From: Myxococcus stipitatus
GTDB taxonomy: Bacteria > Myxococcota > Myxococcia > Myxococcales > Myxococcaceae
Length of the DNA stretch: 64,000 nucleotides
Direction of reading: 5' to 3'
Assembly: GCF_037414475.1 (NCBI RefSeq)
Contig: NZ_CP147913.1
Coordinates: 9,496,501-9,560,500 of the forward strand
In this document: positions 42,183-49,443 of the stretch, piece after piece
Position numbering within the stretch: position 1 is the stretch's first letter
Layout: each line of letters begins with the position of its first letter
Position numbers and translations under genes: made by a program
The notes under the pieces: model-generated
Databases searched by the model: none
What the model was told of the DNA's origin: nothing
Seen by the model: only the letters and a program-made list of their open reading frames with translations

Positions 42183-42590
42183 ATGAATCCGGTGGTGAAA
42201 GAGGCTCGGGTTGGGGAGACCGAGGTGGTGGAGAAGGCAAAGCGTCGTCGCTTCAGCGCGGAGGACAAGCGGCGCATCCTCGAGGAAGCGGACCGGTGCA
42301 CGAAGCCCGGAGAGGTGGGCGCACTTCTGCGCCGTGAGGGGCTGTACTCCTCACTGTTGAGCGTGTGGCGACGTCAACGCGAGGCCGGAGGACAGGCCGC
42401 CCTGGAGCCAGTCAAGCGAGGCCCCCCGGCGAAGGTGCCCGCGCCCGGGGTCCGGAGAATCGCCGAGTTGGAGAAGGAGTTGGCGCGTGCCCAGGCGAAA
42501 CTCAAACGCGCCGAGGCCCTGTTGGACCTCCAAAAAAAAGTATCGGAAATCCTGGGAGTGGAACTGCCCAAGCCAGACGAGGAGCCCTGA
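42183..42590 (+). CDS. IS3-family transposase OrfA
   Basis: This 135-residue protein has a helix-turn-helix start (RRRFSAEDKRRILEEADRC, then YSSLLSVWRRQREAGG) that binds the inverted repeats. A leucine-zipper-like helix follows (IAELEKELARAQAKLKRAEA). An A8 run at 42532-42539 in CAA-AAA-AAA-G context is a canonical -1 slippery site placing ribosomes in the OrfB frame to make the OrfAB transposase. Confidence 0.92.
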   Translation: MNPVVKEARVGETEVVEKAKRRRFSAEDKRRILEEADRCTKPGEVGALLRREGLYSSLLSVWRRQREAGGQAALEPVKRGPPAKVPAPGVRRIAELEKELARAQAKLKRAEALLDLQKKVSEILGVELPKPDEEP

Positions 42591-43594
42591 TGGCGGCGGC
42601 ACGAGAGGCCGTGGGAGAGCTGGGAGTCTTTCCGGTGTGCCAGGTGATGGGCCTGTCGCGAGCCACCTTCTACCGGAGCCTGCGGCCGACGCAGGGGGCG
42701 GCCCGTGGACGTCGCCAGCCAAGGGCCTTGTCCGCCGAGCAGCGGGCCGAGGTGCTCCGCGTACTGCACGAGCCGAGATTCGCGGATGCGGCGCCCGCGG
42801 AAGTCTACGCGCAACTGCTCGATGAAGGGCGCTACCTGTGCTCGGAGCGGACGCTGTACCGGGTGCTGGCCGAGAACCAGGAGGTACGAGAGCGCCGCAA
42901 CCAACTGCGCCACCCCAACCATCCGGTGCCCCAGGTGCACGCGACGAAGCCGAACGAACTCTGGAGCTGGGATATCTCCAAGCTGCACGGCCCAGGAAAG
43001 TGGACGTACTTCTACCTCTACGTCGTCCTCGACGTGTACAGCCGCGCTGTCGTCGGTTGGATGGTGGCGCACCGCGAGTCGGCCGCGCTCGCCCAGAAGC
43101 TCCTGGCGCAAACCTGCGAGCGCCAGGGCATCCAACCTGGCCAGCTGACGATTCATGCGGACCGTGGCTCCTCCATGACGTCCAAGCCCGTGGCTCTGCT
43201 GATGGCGGACCTCGGCGTGACGAAGACGCACTCCCGGCCCCACGTCTCCAACGACAACCCCTTCAGCGAGGCCCACTTCAAGACGCTGAAGTATCGGCCC
43301 GACTTCCCCCGCGTCTTCGGCTGCCTCCAGGATGCACGCGGCTTCTGTGCCGACTTCTTCCGTTGGTACAACGAGGAGCACCACCACTCGGGACTGGGTC
43401 TGCTCACCCCTCACGACGTCCACCACGGCCTGGCCCACGCGCGCCTCTCGGCCCGCGCCGTCGTCCTCGAGGCAGCCTTCGCCGCTCATCCCGAGCGATT
43501 CCCCCACGGACTCCCGAAGCCCCAGGCCCTTCCGAACGCTGTCTGGATTAACAACCCCGCGCACCTCCCCAACTCAAAGGCGGCTGCGCACTAA
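42590..43594 (+). CDS. IS3-family transposase OrfB (DDE integrase-type)
   Basis: This 334-residue catalytic subunit has the DDE residues in WSWDISKL, IHADRGSS and NPFSEAHFKTLKYRP. The ATG at 42590 overlaps the OrfA stop, and the frame is also open upstream, so it can be made alone or as an OrfAB fusion by -1 frameshifting at the A8 run. The sequence is intact, so the IS may be active. Confidence 0.95.
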   Translation: MAAAREAVGELGVFPVCQVMGLSRATFYRSLRPTQGAARGRRQPRALSAEQRAEVLRVLHEPRFADAAPAEVYAQLLDEGRYLCSERTLYRVLAENQEVRERRNQLRHPNHPVPQVHATKPNELWSWDISKLHGPGKWTYFYLYVVLDVYSRAVVGWMVAHRESAALAQKLLAQTCERQGIQPGQLTIHADRGSSMTSKPVALLMADLGVTKTHSRPHVSNDNPFSEAHFKTLKYRPDFPRVFGCLQDARGFCADFFRWYNEEHHHSGLGLLTPHDVHHGLAHARLSARAVVLEAAFAAHPERFPHGLPKPQALPNAVWINNPAHLPNSKAAAH

Positions 43595-43673
43595 TCTCTC
43601 AGTTTCACTGTCTCATTCACGTTGACAGGTTCCGCTGTCGCGGAAGTGAGACTGAAGCGCGAGGAGCCACATA

Positions 43674-44159
43674 ATGCGTAGCCCTGAGTACGCCAGCCGT
43701 TCGACAGCTCTGATTCCGTTTGTCGACTTCGCACCTGGAGACAATCCGATTCCGGGGGGCCTCTCGCTGGATGTTCCGGTCGGTGCCATCGCGCTCGTCA
43801 AGCTCTATGCCAGTCTCCTCTCGCGGCCGACGGCCAATGCTCCGCTCGCTACCAGTGTTGGGGAGTGCCGCGCCGAAGGTCTCTCTTTCGGCGCGAGCCT
43901 GTCATCTGGCCGTGACGCCCCAAAGCGTCCCCTGCCGCTTAATGGTGCCGAGGAGCGTTCCCAGGCCGCGATGGGCACTGGCTCGCCCTGCGCGGTTGTG
44001 AAGGTGCATGGAGGCCAACGGCTCTTCTGGGACGCATGGCGCACGAAGGCGGTCTCGGGAATGGAGTCGCACGGAATCGCGCTGCACCTGAAGGCCGTCA
44101 TCGTGGATGAGGACACCGCTCTGGCCGAGCTGGTTCGGCTGATGGTGCAGGCGTTCTGA
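43674..44159 (+). CDS. unknown virion-region protein
   Basis: This 161-residue protein has predicted beta structure (STALIPFVDFAPGDNPIPGG, then LSLDVPVGAIALVKLY) and no membrane segment. GAGGAG is 8 bp before the ATG. In the reconstructed pre-IS sequence this ATG overlaps the end of capsid candidate 2 by 8 bp, implying the two were co-translated and are probably partner structural proteins. The stop overlaps the lytic transglycosylase ATG. Confidence 0.6.
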   Translation: MRSPEYASRSTALIPFVDFAPGDNPIPGGLSLDVPVGAIALVKLYASLLSRPTANAPLATSVGECRAEGLSFGASLSSGRDAPKRPLPLNGAEERSQAAMGTGSPCAVVKVHGGQRLFWDAWRTKAVSGMESHGIALHLKAVIVDEDTALAELVRLMVQAF

Positions 44160-44716
44160 TGCTGGGGCGCCTGGCGATACTCGCGGGGCTTCTCGGTGGG
44201 GGCCTCCTCGCACTGACGAGAAGGCCCCCACCGGGGGCAGCAGCTCTCGCTCGCGCTCTACCGCTTGGGGCGCGGAAGTATGCGGATGCCATCGTGCGCG
44301 CCGCCTCCATGCACGGCATCGACCCGTTCCTACTCTCCGCCGTCCTTGAGCAAGAGAGTGCATACGGTGAGGCACTCACACCGCCCGGTCCGGGAGGGAA
44401 GGGGGACGGCGGTCACGGCCACGGCGTCGGCCAGATTGACGACCGGACCTGGGGGGCATGGCTCGCAACGAACGCTTGGTGGAACTTCGAGATCAACGCG
44501 ACGAAGTCTGCCGAGATCCTCGCGTCGGGTCTCAAGCTCTTTCGCGGGGATCTCCGCGCTGGACTCAGCGCGTACAACGCCGGGCCTTCCAACGTGCGCA
44601 AGGCCCTGGCCGCCGGCAAGGACCCGGGCAGTGTTACGACTCACTCGGCATCGACCGGCCTTTCCTATCCCGACAACACCCTTCGCCGCCTTGCGCGGCT
44701 GAAAGCGTTCACATGA
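44159..44716 (+). CDS. membrane-anchored lytic transglycosylase (SLT domain)
   Basis: This 185-residue protein has an N-terminal membrane anchor (LAILAGLLGGGLLAL) and a goose-type/SLT lysozyme fold. The catalytic Glu is E66 in LEQESAYGE; HGHGVGQIDDRTWG and GLSAYNAGPSNVRKAL give the other family motifs. It should cleave peptidoglycan glycan strands. A virion-associated role (genome entry) or host lysis is inferred from its place among late genes. Its ATG overlaps the preceding stop, and its own stop overlaps the next ATG. Confidence 0.88.
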   Translation: MLGRLAILAGLLGGGLLALTRRPPPGAAALARALPLGARKYADAIVRAASMHGIDPFLLSAVLEQESAYGEALTPPGPGGKGDGGHGHGVGQIDDRTWGAWLATNAWWNFEINATKSAEILASGLKLFRGDLRAGLSAYNAGPSNVRKALAAGKDPGSVTTHSASTGLSYPDNTLRRLARLKAFT

Positions 44717-45078
44717 GCTCTACGAAGCTGCAAGGCCTCTTCGCAGGTGCCCCCATGACCTCCGAGGCGGGACTCTTTGGCCGGGAGGCGAATCCACGTA
44801 GGGCCCGAAGGGGGAAGCCCGCGTCGGCCGAGCGCCTTACGACCACTGCACGGACTACCAAAAAGCTGGCTGCCGAACTGGTGGAGCGCTTTGGAGGCGA
44901 AGGATTCCCTGCCCGGGTGAGCATCAAGACAGCCGAGGGGTCGCGCCTGTCGCTCCGGTTCGATGGAGCCCAACTCGTGCGCGTTGCACTCGGTGGCAAG
45001 GCCAGTCCCGAACTGCTCGCTGCGCTCCAGCGCGACCTCGGGCGGCGCGGGCCGCTGGTCCGCACACGGCAAGAGTAG
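44713..45078 (+). CDS. small basic protein, last gene of the late operon
   Basis: This 121-residue protein is Arg/Lys-rich in its first half (REANPRRARRGKPASAERL) with a small alpha/beta C-terminal part. It is coupled to the transglycosylase by an ATGA overlap. It ends 7 bp from the end of the convergent Rep gene. No family is recognised. Confidence 0.6.
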   Translation: MSSTKLQGLFAGAPMTSEAGLFGREANPRRARRGKPASAERLTTTARTTKKLAAELVERFGGEGFPARVSIKTAEGSRLSLRFDGAQLVRVALGGKASPELLAALQRDLGRRGPLVRTRQE

Positions 45079-45085
45079 GGCGACC

Positions 45086-46138
45086 TCAGAACAGCTCACC
45101 CTGAACGGCCTCAAGCTGTGCGCGTATCTGGGTCAGCGCGCGCTCGCGGGCCTGCTCCAATTCTGCCCACGCACCATCCACCCATGTCTCTCCGGGCGGG
45201 GGCGGGCCCACGTCGAGGATTTGGGTTGTCCACACGAGCGCGTCCCGGTCCCAGTTGACTGGCGGAGGGGGTACCCACGCCTCGTGCGCGCGCGCCGCCG
45301 CCCGCTCCATGGAGCGCCGCAAATCATCATCCCACCGCGCCAGCTCCGCGCGCTTCTCCTCGGTCATGTCCAAGGGGTGCGGCATCTTCTCCAGCTCTCC
45401 GGTCCACTCCTCGTTCTTCGGCACGGGCGGCAGAAATCCCGGTGAGCTGCGCAGCCGGCGAAACCCCTTGGGTGCGTTTCTCGGGAGCTGCGAGAGCTTC
45501 ACCACCTCGCCCACCGTCGTGCTCGCTCCTCGCGCTGTGTGCGCTCCTGCCTTTCGCACCGCGTCCAAGTCCGGAGGGGGAGCCCCTTCCGCAGACTCCG
45601 AGGTCACCGCCATGTCCGCGAGCTTGACGATGTAGCCCGCTACCTGGGCCTTCGTCCGCGCTCGCTCCAAGAAGACCTGGTTGCCCAGGCCGCACGCGTC
45701 CGCGTGGTCCTTGAACCACTGGAGGACGAAGGCCGGCATCTCCTCCAGCGAAGCTCCGATGCCCGGCGAAACCATGATGACGTTGAGATGGGGCCACCCG
45801 CGCCGAGTCTTCTCAACAGTGGCGACATACGCCATGCCGCCCCACTCGCGGCGGATGGCTTTCGCGAAGCTGCGCCAGCAGTCTCGCAGCCCGTTGTATG
45901 CCTCGGCCTCGTCGCGCCATTCGCCGGGCTTCACCGTCAGCACCGCGAAAACCACGTGCTCGGCTGGGTATGGCCCCAGTGCTGCGTTGATGCGCGCGAA
46001 GTCCTCTCCCGAGCGTTCCGCCGCGCACCGCCCTGGGTGCCGCCAGCTTCCACAGCGATACGGCACGCGCAGGTAGTCCGTGGGCCTCCCGTGCTTCCAC
46101 AGGCGCAGATGCCAGCGCTTCTCGTGGCAGCAGCGCAC
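45086..46138 (-). CDS. HUH-type rolling-circle replication initiator (Rep)
   Basis: About 350 residues are confidently coding. An N-terminal cysteine cluster (CCHEKRW, then YRCGSWRHPGRC) looks zinc-binding. Next come motif I FAVLTVKPG, the metal-binding motif RRGWPHLNVIM (a H-x-N variant of HUH at about residues 117-119), and the nicking tyrosine motif AGYIVKLA (Y169, K172). Such proteins nick an origin strand and start rolling-circle replication of ssDNA phages and plasmids. The GTG at 46138 is my minimum start. The frame stays open to 46654, but that part is low-complexity Pro/Arg/Gly, so the true start may lie somewhat upstream. It is the distal gene of the leftward early operon. Confidence 0.75.
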   Translation of the reverse strand: MRCCHEKRWHLRLWKHGRPTDYLRVPYRCGSWRHPGRCAAERSGEDFARINAALGPYPAEHVVFAVLTVKPGEWRDEAEAYNGLRDCWRSFAKAIRREWGGMAYVATVEKTRRGWPHLNVIMVSPGIGASLEEMPAFVLQWFKDHADACGLGNQVFLERARTKAQVAGYIVKLADMAVTSESAEGAPPPDLDAVRKAGAHTARGASTTVGEVVKLSQLPRNAPKGFRRLRSSPGFLPPVPKNEEWTGELEKMPHPLDMTEEKRAELARWDDDLRRSMERAAARAHEAWVPPPPVNWDRDALVWTTQILDVGPPPPGETWVDGAWAELEQARERALTQIRAQLEAVQGELF

Positions 46139-46280
46139 GTAGCTCGGGACGACTCCCGAAAGACGAGGCTTTGCCGGTACGGGCGGGGCCTGGGGGATGG
46201 AGGAGACGCCAGGCGCCTGCGCGAGAGTCGCGCCGGTGCCCTGTCCACCGGCTTCCCTCCCGTTGGTCGGAGCCTGCTCC

Positions 46281-46339
46281 GGGCGGCGCCCCCCCGGTTT
46301 CCCCCCCTGCCGGGGGGCCGGTTGGGGGGGCCGCCGCCC
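46281..46339. repeat. large inverted repeat with C/G homopolymer arms
   Basis: GGGCGGCGCCCCCCC (46281-46295) pairs with GGGGGGGCCGCCGCCC (46324-46339) with one bulge. The enclosed CCCCCCCTGCCGGGGGG can form an inner stem. Confidence 0.7.
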
Positions 46340-46598
46340 TCGTGCTGACTCACTTGTTGTTAGAAGACCGTCAAGCCGAGGGGGCGCAGCCGCGCCCCCC
46401 GGACCCCCAGCGGCACGGATGGTCCTGGGCGCATGCGCCAAGGCCTCCGCGCCGGCCGCCGCCGCACGATTCGCCCGCGCGGCCACTACCGCAGCCCTCC
46501 AGCGCTTGCGCGCCCATGGGCCACACTCGACGTCCGAAACGCGGTGCCGGTGGGGCCTCCGTGGGGGCGGGAGTGCGCACACCCACCCGTGGCCTTGA

Positions 46599-46622
46599 GG
46601 AGCGCGGGGCGCCCCGCGCTCC
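46599..46622. repeat. perfect 24-bp palindrome without spacer
   Basis: GGAGCGCGGGGC is followed immediately by its exact reverse complement GCCCCGCGCTCC. The centre is between 46610 and 46611. No T-run follows, so it is not a typical terminator. Confidence 0.85.
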
Positions 46623-46945
46623 GTTCCGAGCGCCCAGACTCCGCACGCACGCACTGCCGCTGCCGCCTGCCGGCCGCGACACGGGTGCCACGCATCGGCC
46701 CGTGCGCGTGCAGCTCCGCTGCACGGCCGGGCCTCTGGCGACGACCCTCTCTGCCCACCGAGCTGTGGGGGGATTCAGACCATGACCCGCACCGCCCCTG
46801 CCCAACACTGGAGGTCCCAGCGGGGCAGGGGGGGCGCGTGCAACACGAGCGGCGGCCAGAATGCCGCGCCGGGCTCACGGACCCATGGCAGGGGACCGCG
46901 CACCGAGCGCGGCCAGGCCAAGGGATGTGTCAAGCGGCCGGCTCA

Positions 46946-47350
46946 TCACCAGATGCCGCCCACGTCTTCGACTGCATCTGCTTGCACAGGCCGCGCGTAC
47001 GCCTGGGCGGCCACCTCGGCCGCCCAGGCGTCTGCGGCTCGCTGGATGCGCAGCGTTGCTGCCTCTAGCTTTGCCGCCGCTTCGAGAGTGCGCGCGCGAG
47101 CAGCGTCCCAACGCCGTCGTGCAGCGTCCACAATCGCGTTGCACGGGCCGTGCTCCGCGATGGCCTTGACATACTCCTTGCGCGCCTCTCCGTCGGCCTT
47201 CGCAGCATCAACCATTCGCGAGCGGTTGAGGGCGTGGGTTGTGATGGCACGCCCGTACTCGGCCTCTCGTGGCGTCTCGGGTGCGCGTCCACCCCAGCGC
47301 GACAGTGCTCCGCCCGGGAGGATGATACCGCCTTCATCGAGGCGGCTCAT
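46946..47350 (-). CDS. small helical early protein, unknown
   Basis: This 134-residue protein has a flexible start and long Ala/Arg/Glu helices (ARTLEAAAKLEAATLRIQRA). It is paralogous in style to the next gene upstream: both contain an EHGPCNAIVDAARRRWDAARAR / EHGPRARVVDEARLAFDQAR-type block. GGAGG is 7 bp before ATG 47350, and that ATG overlaps the stop of 47347-47619. No function assigned. Confidence 0.65.
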   Translation of the reverse strand: MSRLDEGGIILPGGALSRWGGRAPETPREAEYGRAITTHALNRSRMVDAAKADGEARKEYVKAIAEHGPCNAIVDAARRRWDAARARTLEAAAKLEAATLRIQRAADAWAAEVAAQAYARPVQADAVEDVGGIW

Positions 47351-47619
47351 CGTAGCGCCTCCATGTGCACGGCCGTCATCGCGATGGACAGCAACTCGGC
47401 AGCCGTTTCCAGCTCTCGCGCACACTGCGCTCGACGCGCACGCGCCTGGTCAAACGCGAGGCGTGCTTCGTCCACCACGCGAGCACGAGGACCGTGCTCA
47501 AGCAGAGCACTGGTCCATCTCGAACTCGCCGTCATCTCGGCACACTGCGCGGCATGCAGGGCTATGCCTGCTGTCGCGTGCCGCACCTGCGCCTTGGAGT
47601 GCTGGTCCCGGATACTCAC
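47347..47619 (-). CDS. small helical early protein, paralogue of the adjacent gene
   Basis: This 90-residue protein starts at GTG 47619, which overlaps the stop of the preceding gene (GTGA). It shares the EHGP…VVDEARLAFDQARARRAQ block with the 46946-47350 product, pointing to a local duplication. It is helical, soluble and of unknown function. Confidence 0.6.
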   Translation of the reverse strand: MSIRDQHSKAQVRHATAGIALHAAQCAEMTASSRWTSALLEHGPRARVVDEARLAFDQARARRAQCARELETAAELLSIAMTAVHMEALR

Positions 47620-47852
47620 GCCGCACCCCCGAAGACGACATGCATGCGCAGCTCGCTGGGGCACGTCGGGCGCGGCAGAAACAGCACCCTTGCTCCCTCG
47701 GGCACCTCCATCACGTCGTTGGGAGCTGCGTCTGGGAGCTGGTCTTCGTCGACGGTCCCGAACAGAGAGAGCTGCACCGCTTGGGGGCGCATCACGAGGC
47801 CGCGCCGTTGGTGACCCGCGTTCGGGACTTGAGCCCGCAGGATGTGCGTCAT
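47616..47852 (-). CDS. small early protein, unknown
   Basis: This 78-residue protein contains QAVQLSLFGTV, like the QxxLF clamp-binding motifs by which some proteins dock on the DNA polymerase sliding clamp. ATG 47852 overlaps the upstream stop. If the motif is real it could link the element to host DNA polymerase III, but the match is short. Confidence 0.55.
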   Translation of the reverse strand: MTHILRAQVPNAGHQRRGLVMRPQAVQLSLFGTVDEDQLPDAAPNDVMEVPEGARVLFLPRPTCPSELRMHVVFGGAA

Positions 47853-48211
47853 GGCCCGACCGCCTTGGTGGCCAGGACGCGCACCCGCATGATGGCAATC
47901 AGAGAGCCCAGCTCCGACGCCATCGCGGAGGTGTCGGCCAACGACCGGCCGACGAACCACATGGCGTGTGGGCGTTCCAGGTCAGCGCGGCGCAGCTCGT
48001 AGCCGTGTGCATGGAGCCACTTGGCCGCGTGCCGCACAGCGCCCACGACCTGGAGGAGATCGGCGCAGTAGATGGCCGACGAGGTGCCGAACGTTTCGTG
48101 GCGTGCCATGCAGCGCGGCGCCTCGCGGTGCGTGTCGTGCTGGTAGTTGGTCAGCGTCCAGCCAGGGCCAAGAGCCGCCTCCACCTCGGTCCGCGTCAGC
48201 TCACCGAGCAT
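47849..48211 (-). CDS. small early protein, unknown
   Basis: This 120-residue mixed alpha/beta protein (LTRTEVEAALGPGWTLTNYQ; IYCADLLQVVGAVRHAAKWL) has ATG 48211 with GGAGGGG just upstream. It is part of the overlapping leftward gene string. No family recognised. Confidence 0.6.
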   Translation of the reverse strand: MLGELTRTEVEAALGPGWTLTNYQHDTHREAPRCMARHETFGTSSAIYCADLLQVVGAVRHAAKWLHAHGYELRRADLERPHAMWFVGRSLADTSAMASELGSLIAIMRVRVLATKAVGP

Positions 48212-48518
48212 TGGACCCCTCCGCGCGGGAGAGTTGCTCGTGGGCTGCCTCCGCCGCGTTGTGTGCAGCCTGCGCGGCCGGGAGCGCCACCAGCTCAAGG
48301 TCGATGCTGGCCAGGCGGCCTGGTGCCGAAAGTGCTCGGGTCAGTTGGTCAAGCCGGGAGCGGACGCCGTAGAGCTCCCGCAAGTCGTCATCAGTGCCGG
48401 CGACTGTGCGCAGCTCTTCACCTGCCGCGCGCAGCGTCACCAATGCGTCCTTGAACATCGCCGCGACGGTCTGAACGCGGTCGCGGGCGACCACCCGAGA
48501 GTCGAAGGGGATGCCCAT
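48201..48518 (-). CDS. small helical early protein, unknown
   Basis: This 105-residue, strongly helical protein (MFKDALVTLRAAGEELRTV; LRELYGVRSRLDQLTRAL) has no match. ATG 48518 overlaps the stop of the upstream gene, and its own end overlaps the next gene by 11 bp. Confidence 0.6.
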   Translation of the reverse strand: MGIPFDSRVVARDRVQTVAAMFKDALVTLRAAGEELRTVAGTDDDLRELYGVRSRLDQLTRALSAPGRLASIDLELVALPAAQAAHNAAEAAHEQLSRAEGSNAR

Positions 48519-49159
48519 CACAGCTCCCCCTTGCGCAGCAGTGTGTTGAGAGTGACGGCGTGGGCCATCGTCCGCTGCCGCCCGAGGGACACCACGGATT
48601 CGCCACCGGACAACTGCTCGCTCAGGCCACTCAGCTCCGGAGGCAGCCTCGGCATGCGCTCGATGGTCTCCACCGCAGCAGCAAGGCTGACCTCGGCGGA
48701 CCGGAGGTTACGCACCACTTGCAGAAGCTGCCCAAGCAGCGCCTGCGCGCCATCAGTCGGCGTGGGGTCGTGCGCATCAACCGCGTCCCGGGGAGCCGGC
48801 AGCAAGCGGCGCATGGAGGTCAGCGCGTCCCAGACGCCTCGCAGAGCAGCTCGCATGTCCGGGCTACGGCCGGTGGTGGGTCTCGGGCAGGTCGCCATGG
48901 CGGCGTCCAGGTCGCGCTCCAATTCGGTGGGCGTGGCGCCACGCAGCAAGCCGTATGAGAGGGAGAGCAACGCCTCGCGGGTGCCCGCCAGCGCGTGCCG
49001 GACATCTCCGGTTTCGGGGCCATCTGGAGGGAGCGACTGGAGAGCGGCGTCCAGCTCTCGGTGCAGTTCTTGGGCATCCGGGCCTGACAGAGACGTGGAT
49101 GATCCATCGGCGCCGTCCGGACGGACGGGCCGTGAGGCCTTTGACTTACTGGCGGTCAT
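48518..49159 (-). CDS. first gene of the leftward early operon, helical protein of unknown function
   Basis: This 213-residue acidic/helical protein has two similar halves (ELHRELDAALQSLPPDGPET / ELERDLDAAMATCPRPTTGR), suggesting an internal duplication. ATG 49159 is the most natural start. The ribosome binding site is weak. About 285 bp to the right att core should contain the early promoter. No repressor or recombinase motif was seen. Confidence 0.55.
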   Translation of the reverse strand: MTASKSKASRPVRPDGADGSSTSLSGPDAQELHRELDAALQSLPPDGPETGDVRHALAGTREALLSLSYGLLRGATPTELERDLDAAMATCPRPTTGRSPDMRAALRGVWDALTSMRRLLPAPRDAVDAHDPTPTDGAQALLGQLLQVVRNLRSAEVSLAAAVETIERMPRLPPELSGLSEQLSGGESVVSLGRQRTMAHAVTLNTLLRKGEL

Positions 49160-49443
49160 GGGTGAACTCGGACTGCCGCGCGTTGGGCCAAGAGCCGTGT
49201 CCACACGCGGGCCCCGTGAATGGACGGGGACACCACGTGGGGACACGGCAGGTCCGAGCGACCCGCGCGGGATTGTCGCTCGGATGAATGAAGGGGGCGA
49301 GGCGCGCGAGCAAGCAGGCTCCAGCGACGCCAGGACGACCAATGAGGTCGGTACGGGATGCGCCAACCTGAACAGGCCGGTTCGCGGAAACTGTCAACTC
49401 GAGGTTGGCGCCAACTAACCGGAACTCCTCAGGAAATAGCCTC
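49160..49443. promoter_or_regulatory. gene-free right end of the element, presumed early promoter
   Basis: This 284-bp stretch lies between the first early gene and the right att core. No convincing promoter hexamers or repressor operators were identified. AGCCTC at its very end (49438-49443) is the inverse of GAGGCT just inside the left end (32897-32902), so the two would flank the core in the circular form. Confidence 0.35.

Larger units (their letters stand above)
42123..43622 (+). mobile_element. IS3-family insertion sequence with ACGT target duplication
   Basis: The element carries overlapping orfA (42183-42590) and orfB (42590-43594). Its terminal inverted repeats are GAGTGAGACAGT (42127-42138) and ACTGTCTCATTC (43607-43618), one mismatch in 12. 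ACGT occurs directly at both ends (42123-42126, 43619-43622) and is taken as the target duplication; ends one base further out (TG…CA) are also possible. It sits inside the viral element and interrupts the end of the 41136 gene. Confidence 0.88.
46139..46945. other. 807-bp very G/C-rich, gene-poor region with large inverted repeats; candidate replication origin
   Basis: No ORF here has natural composition. The region holds a large hairpin (46281-46339), a GGGGCGC/GCGCCCC hairpin (46381-46398) and a perfect 24-bp palindrome (46599-46622). A short A/T-richer island (about 46348-46372, ACTCACTTGTTGTTAGAAG) stands out beside the first hairpin. Lying next to rep, it is the best candidate for a rolling-circle origin; part could be the Rep leader. 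Confidence 0.45.

Noticed and set aside
46371..47068. Several overlapping ORFs in the G/C-rich block upstream of rep
   Set aside because: All have Arg/Pro/Gly/Ala shadow composition and no start signals. The block is better read as non-coding or origin sequence.
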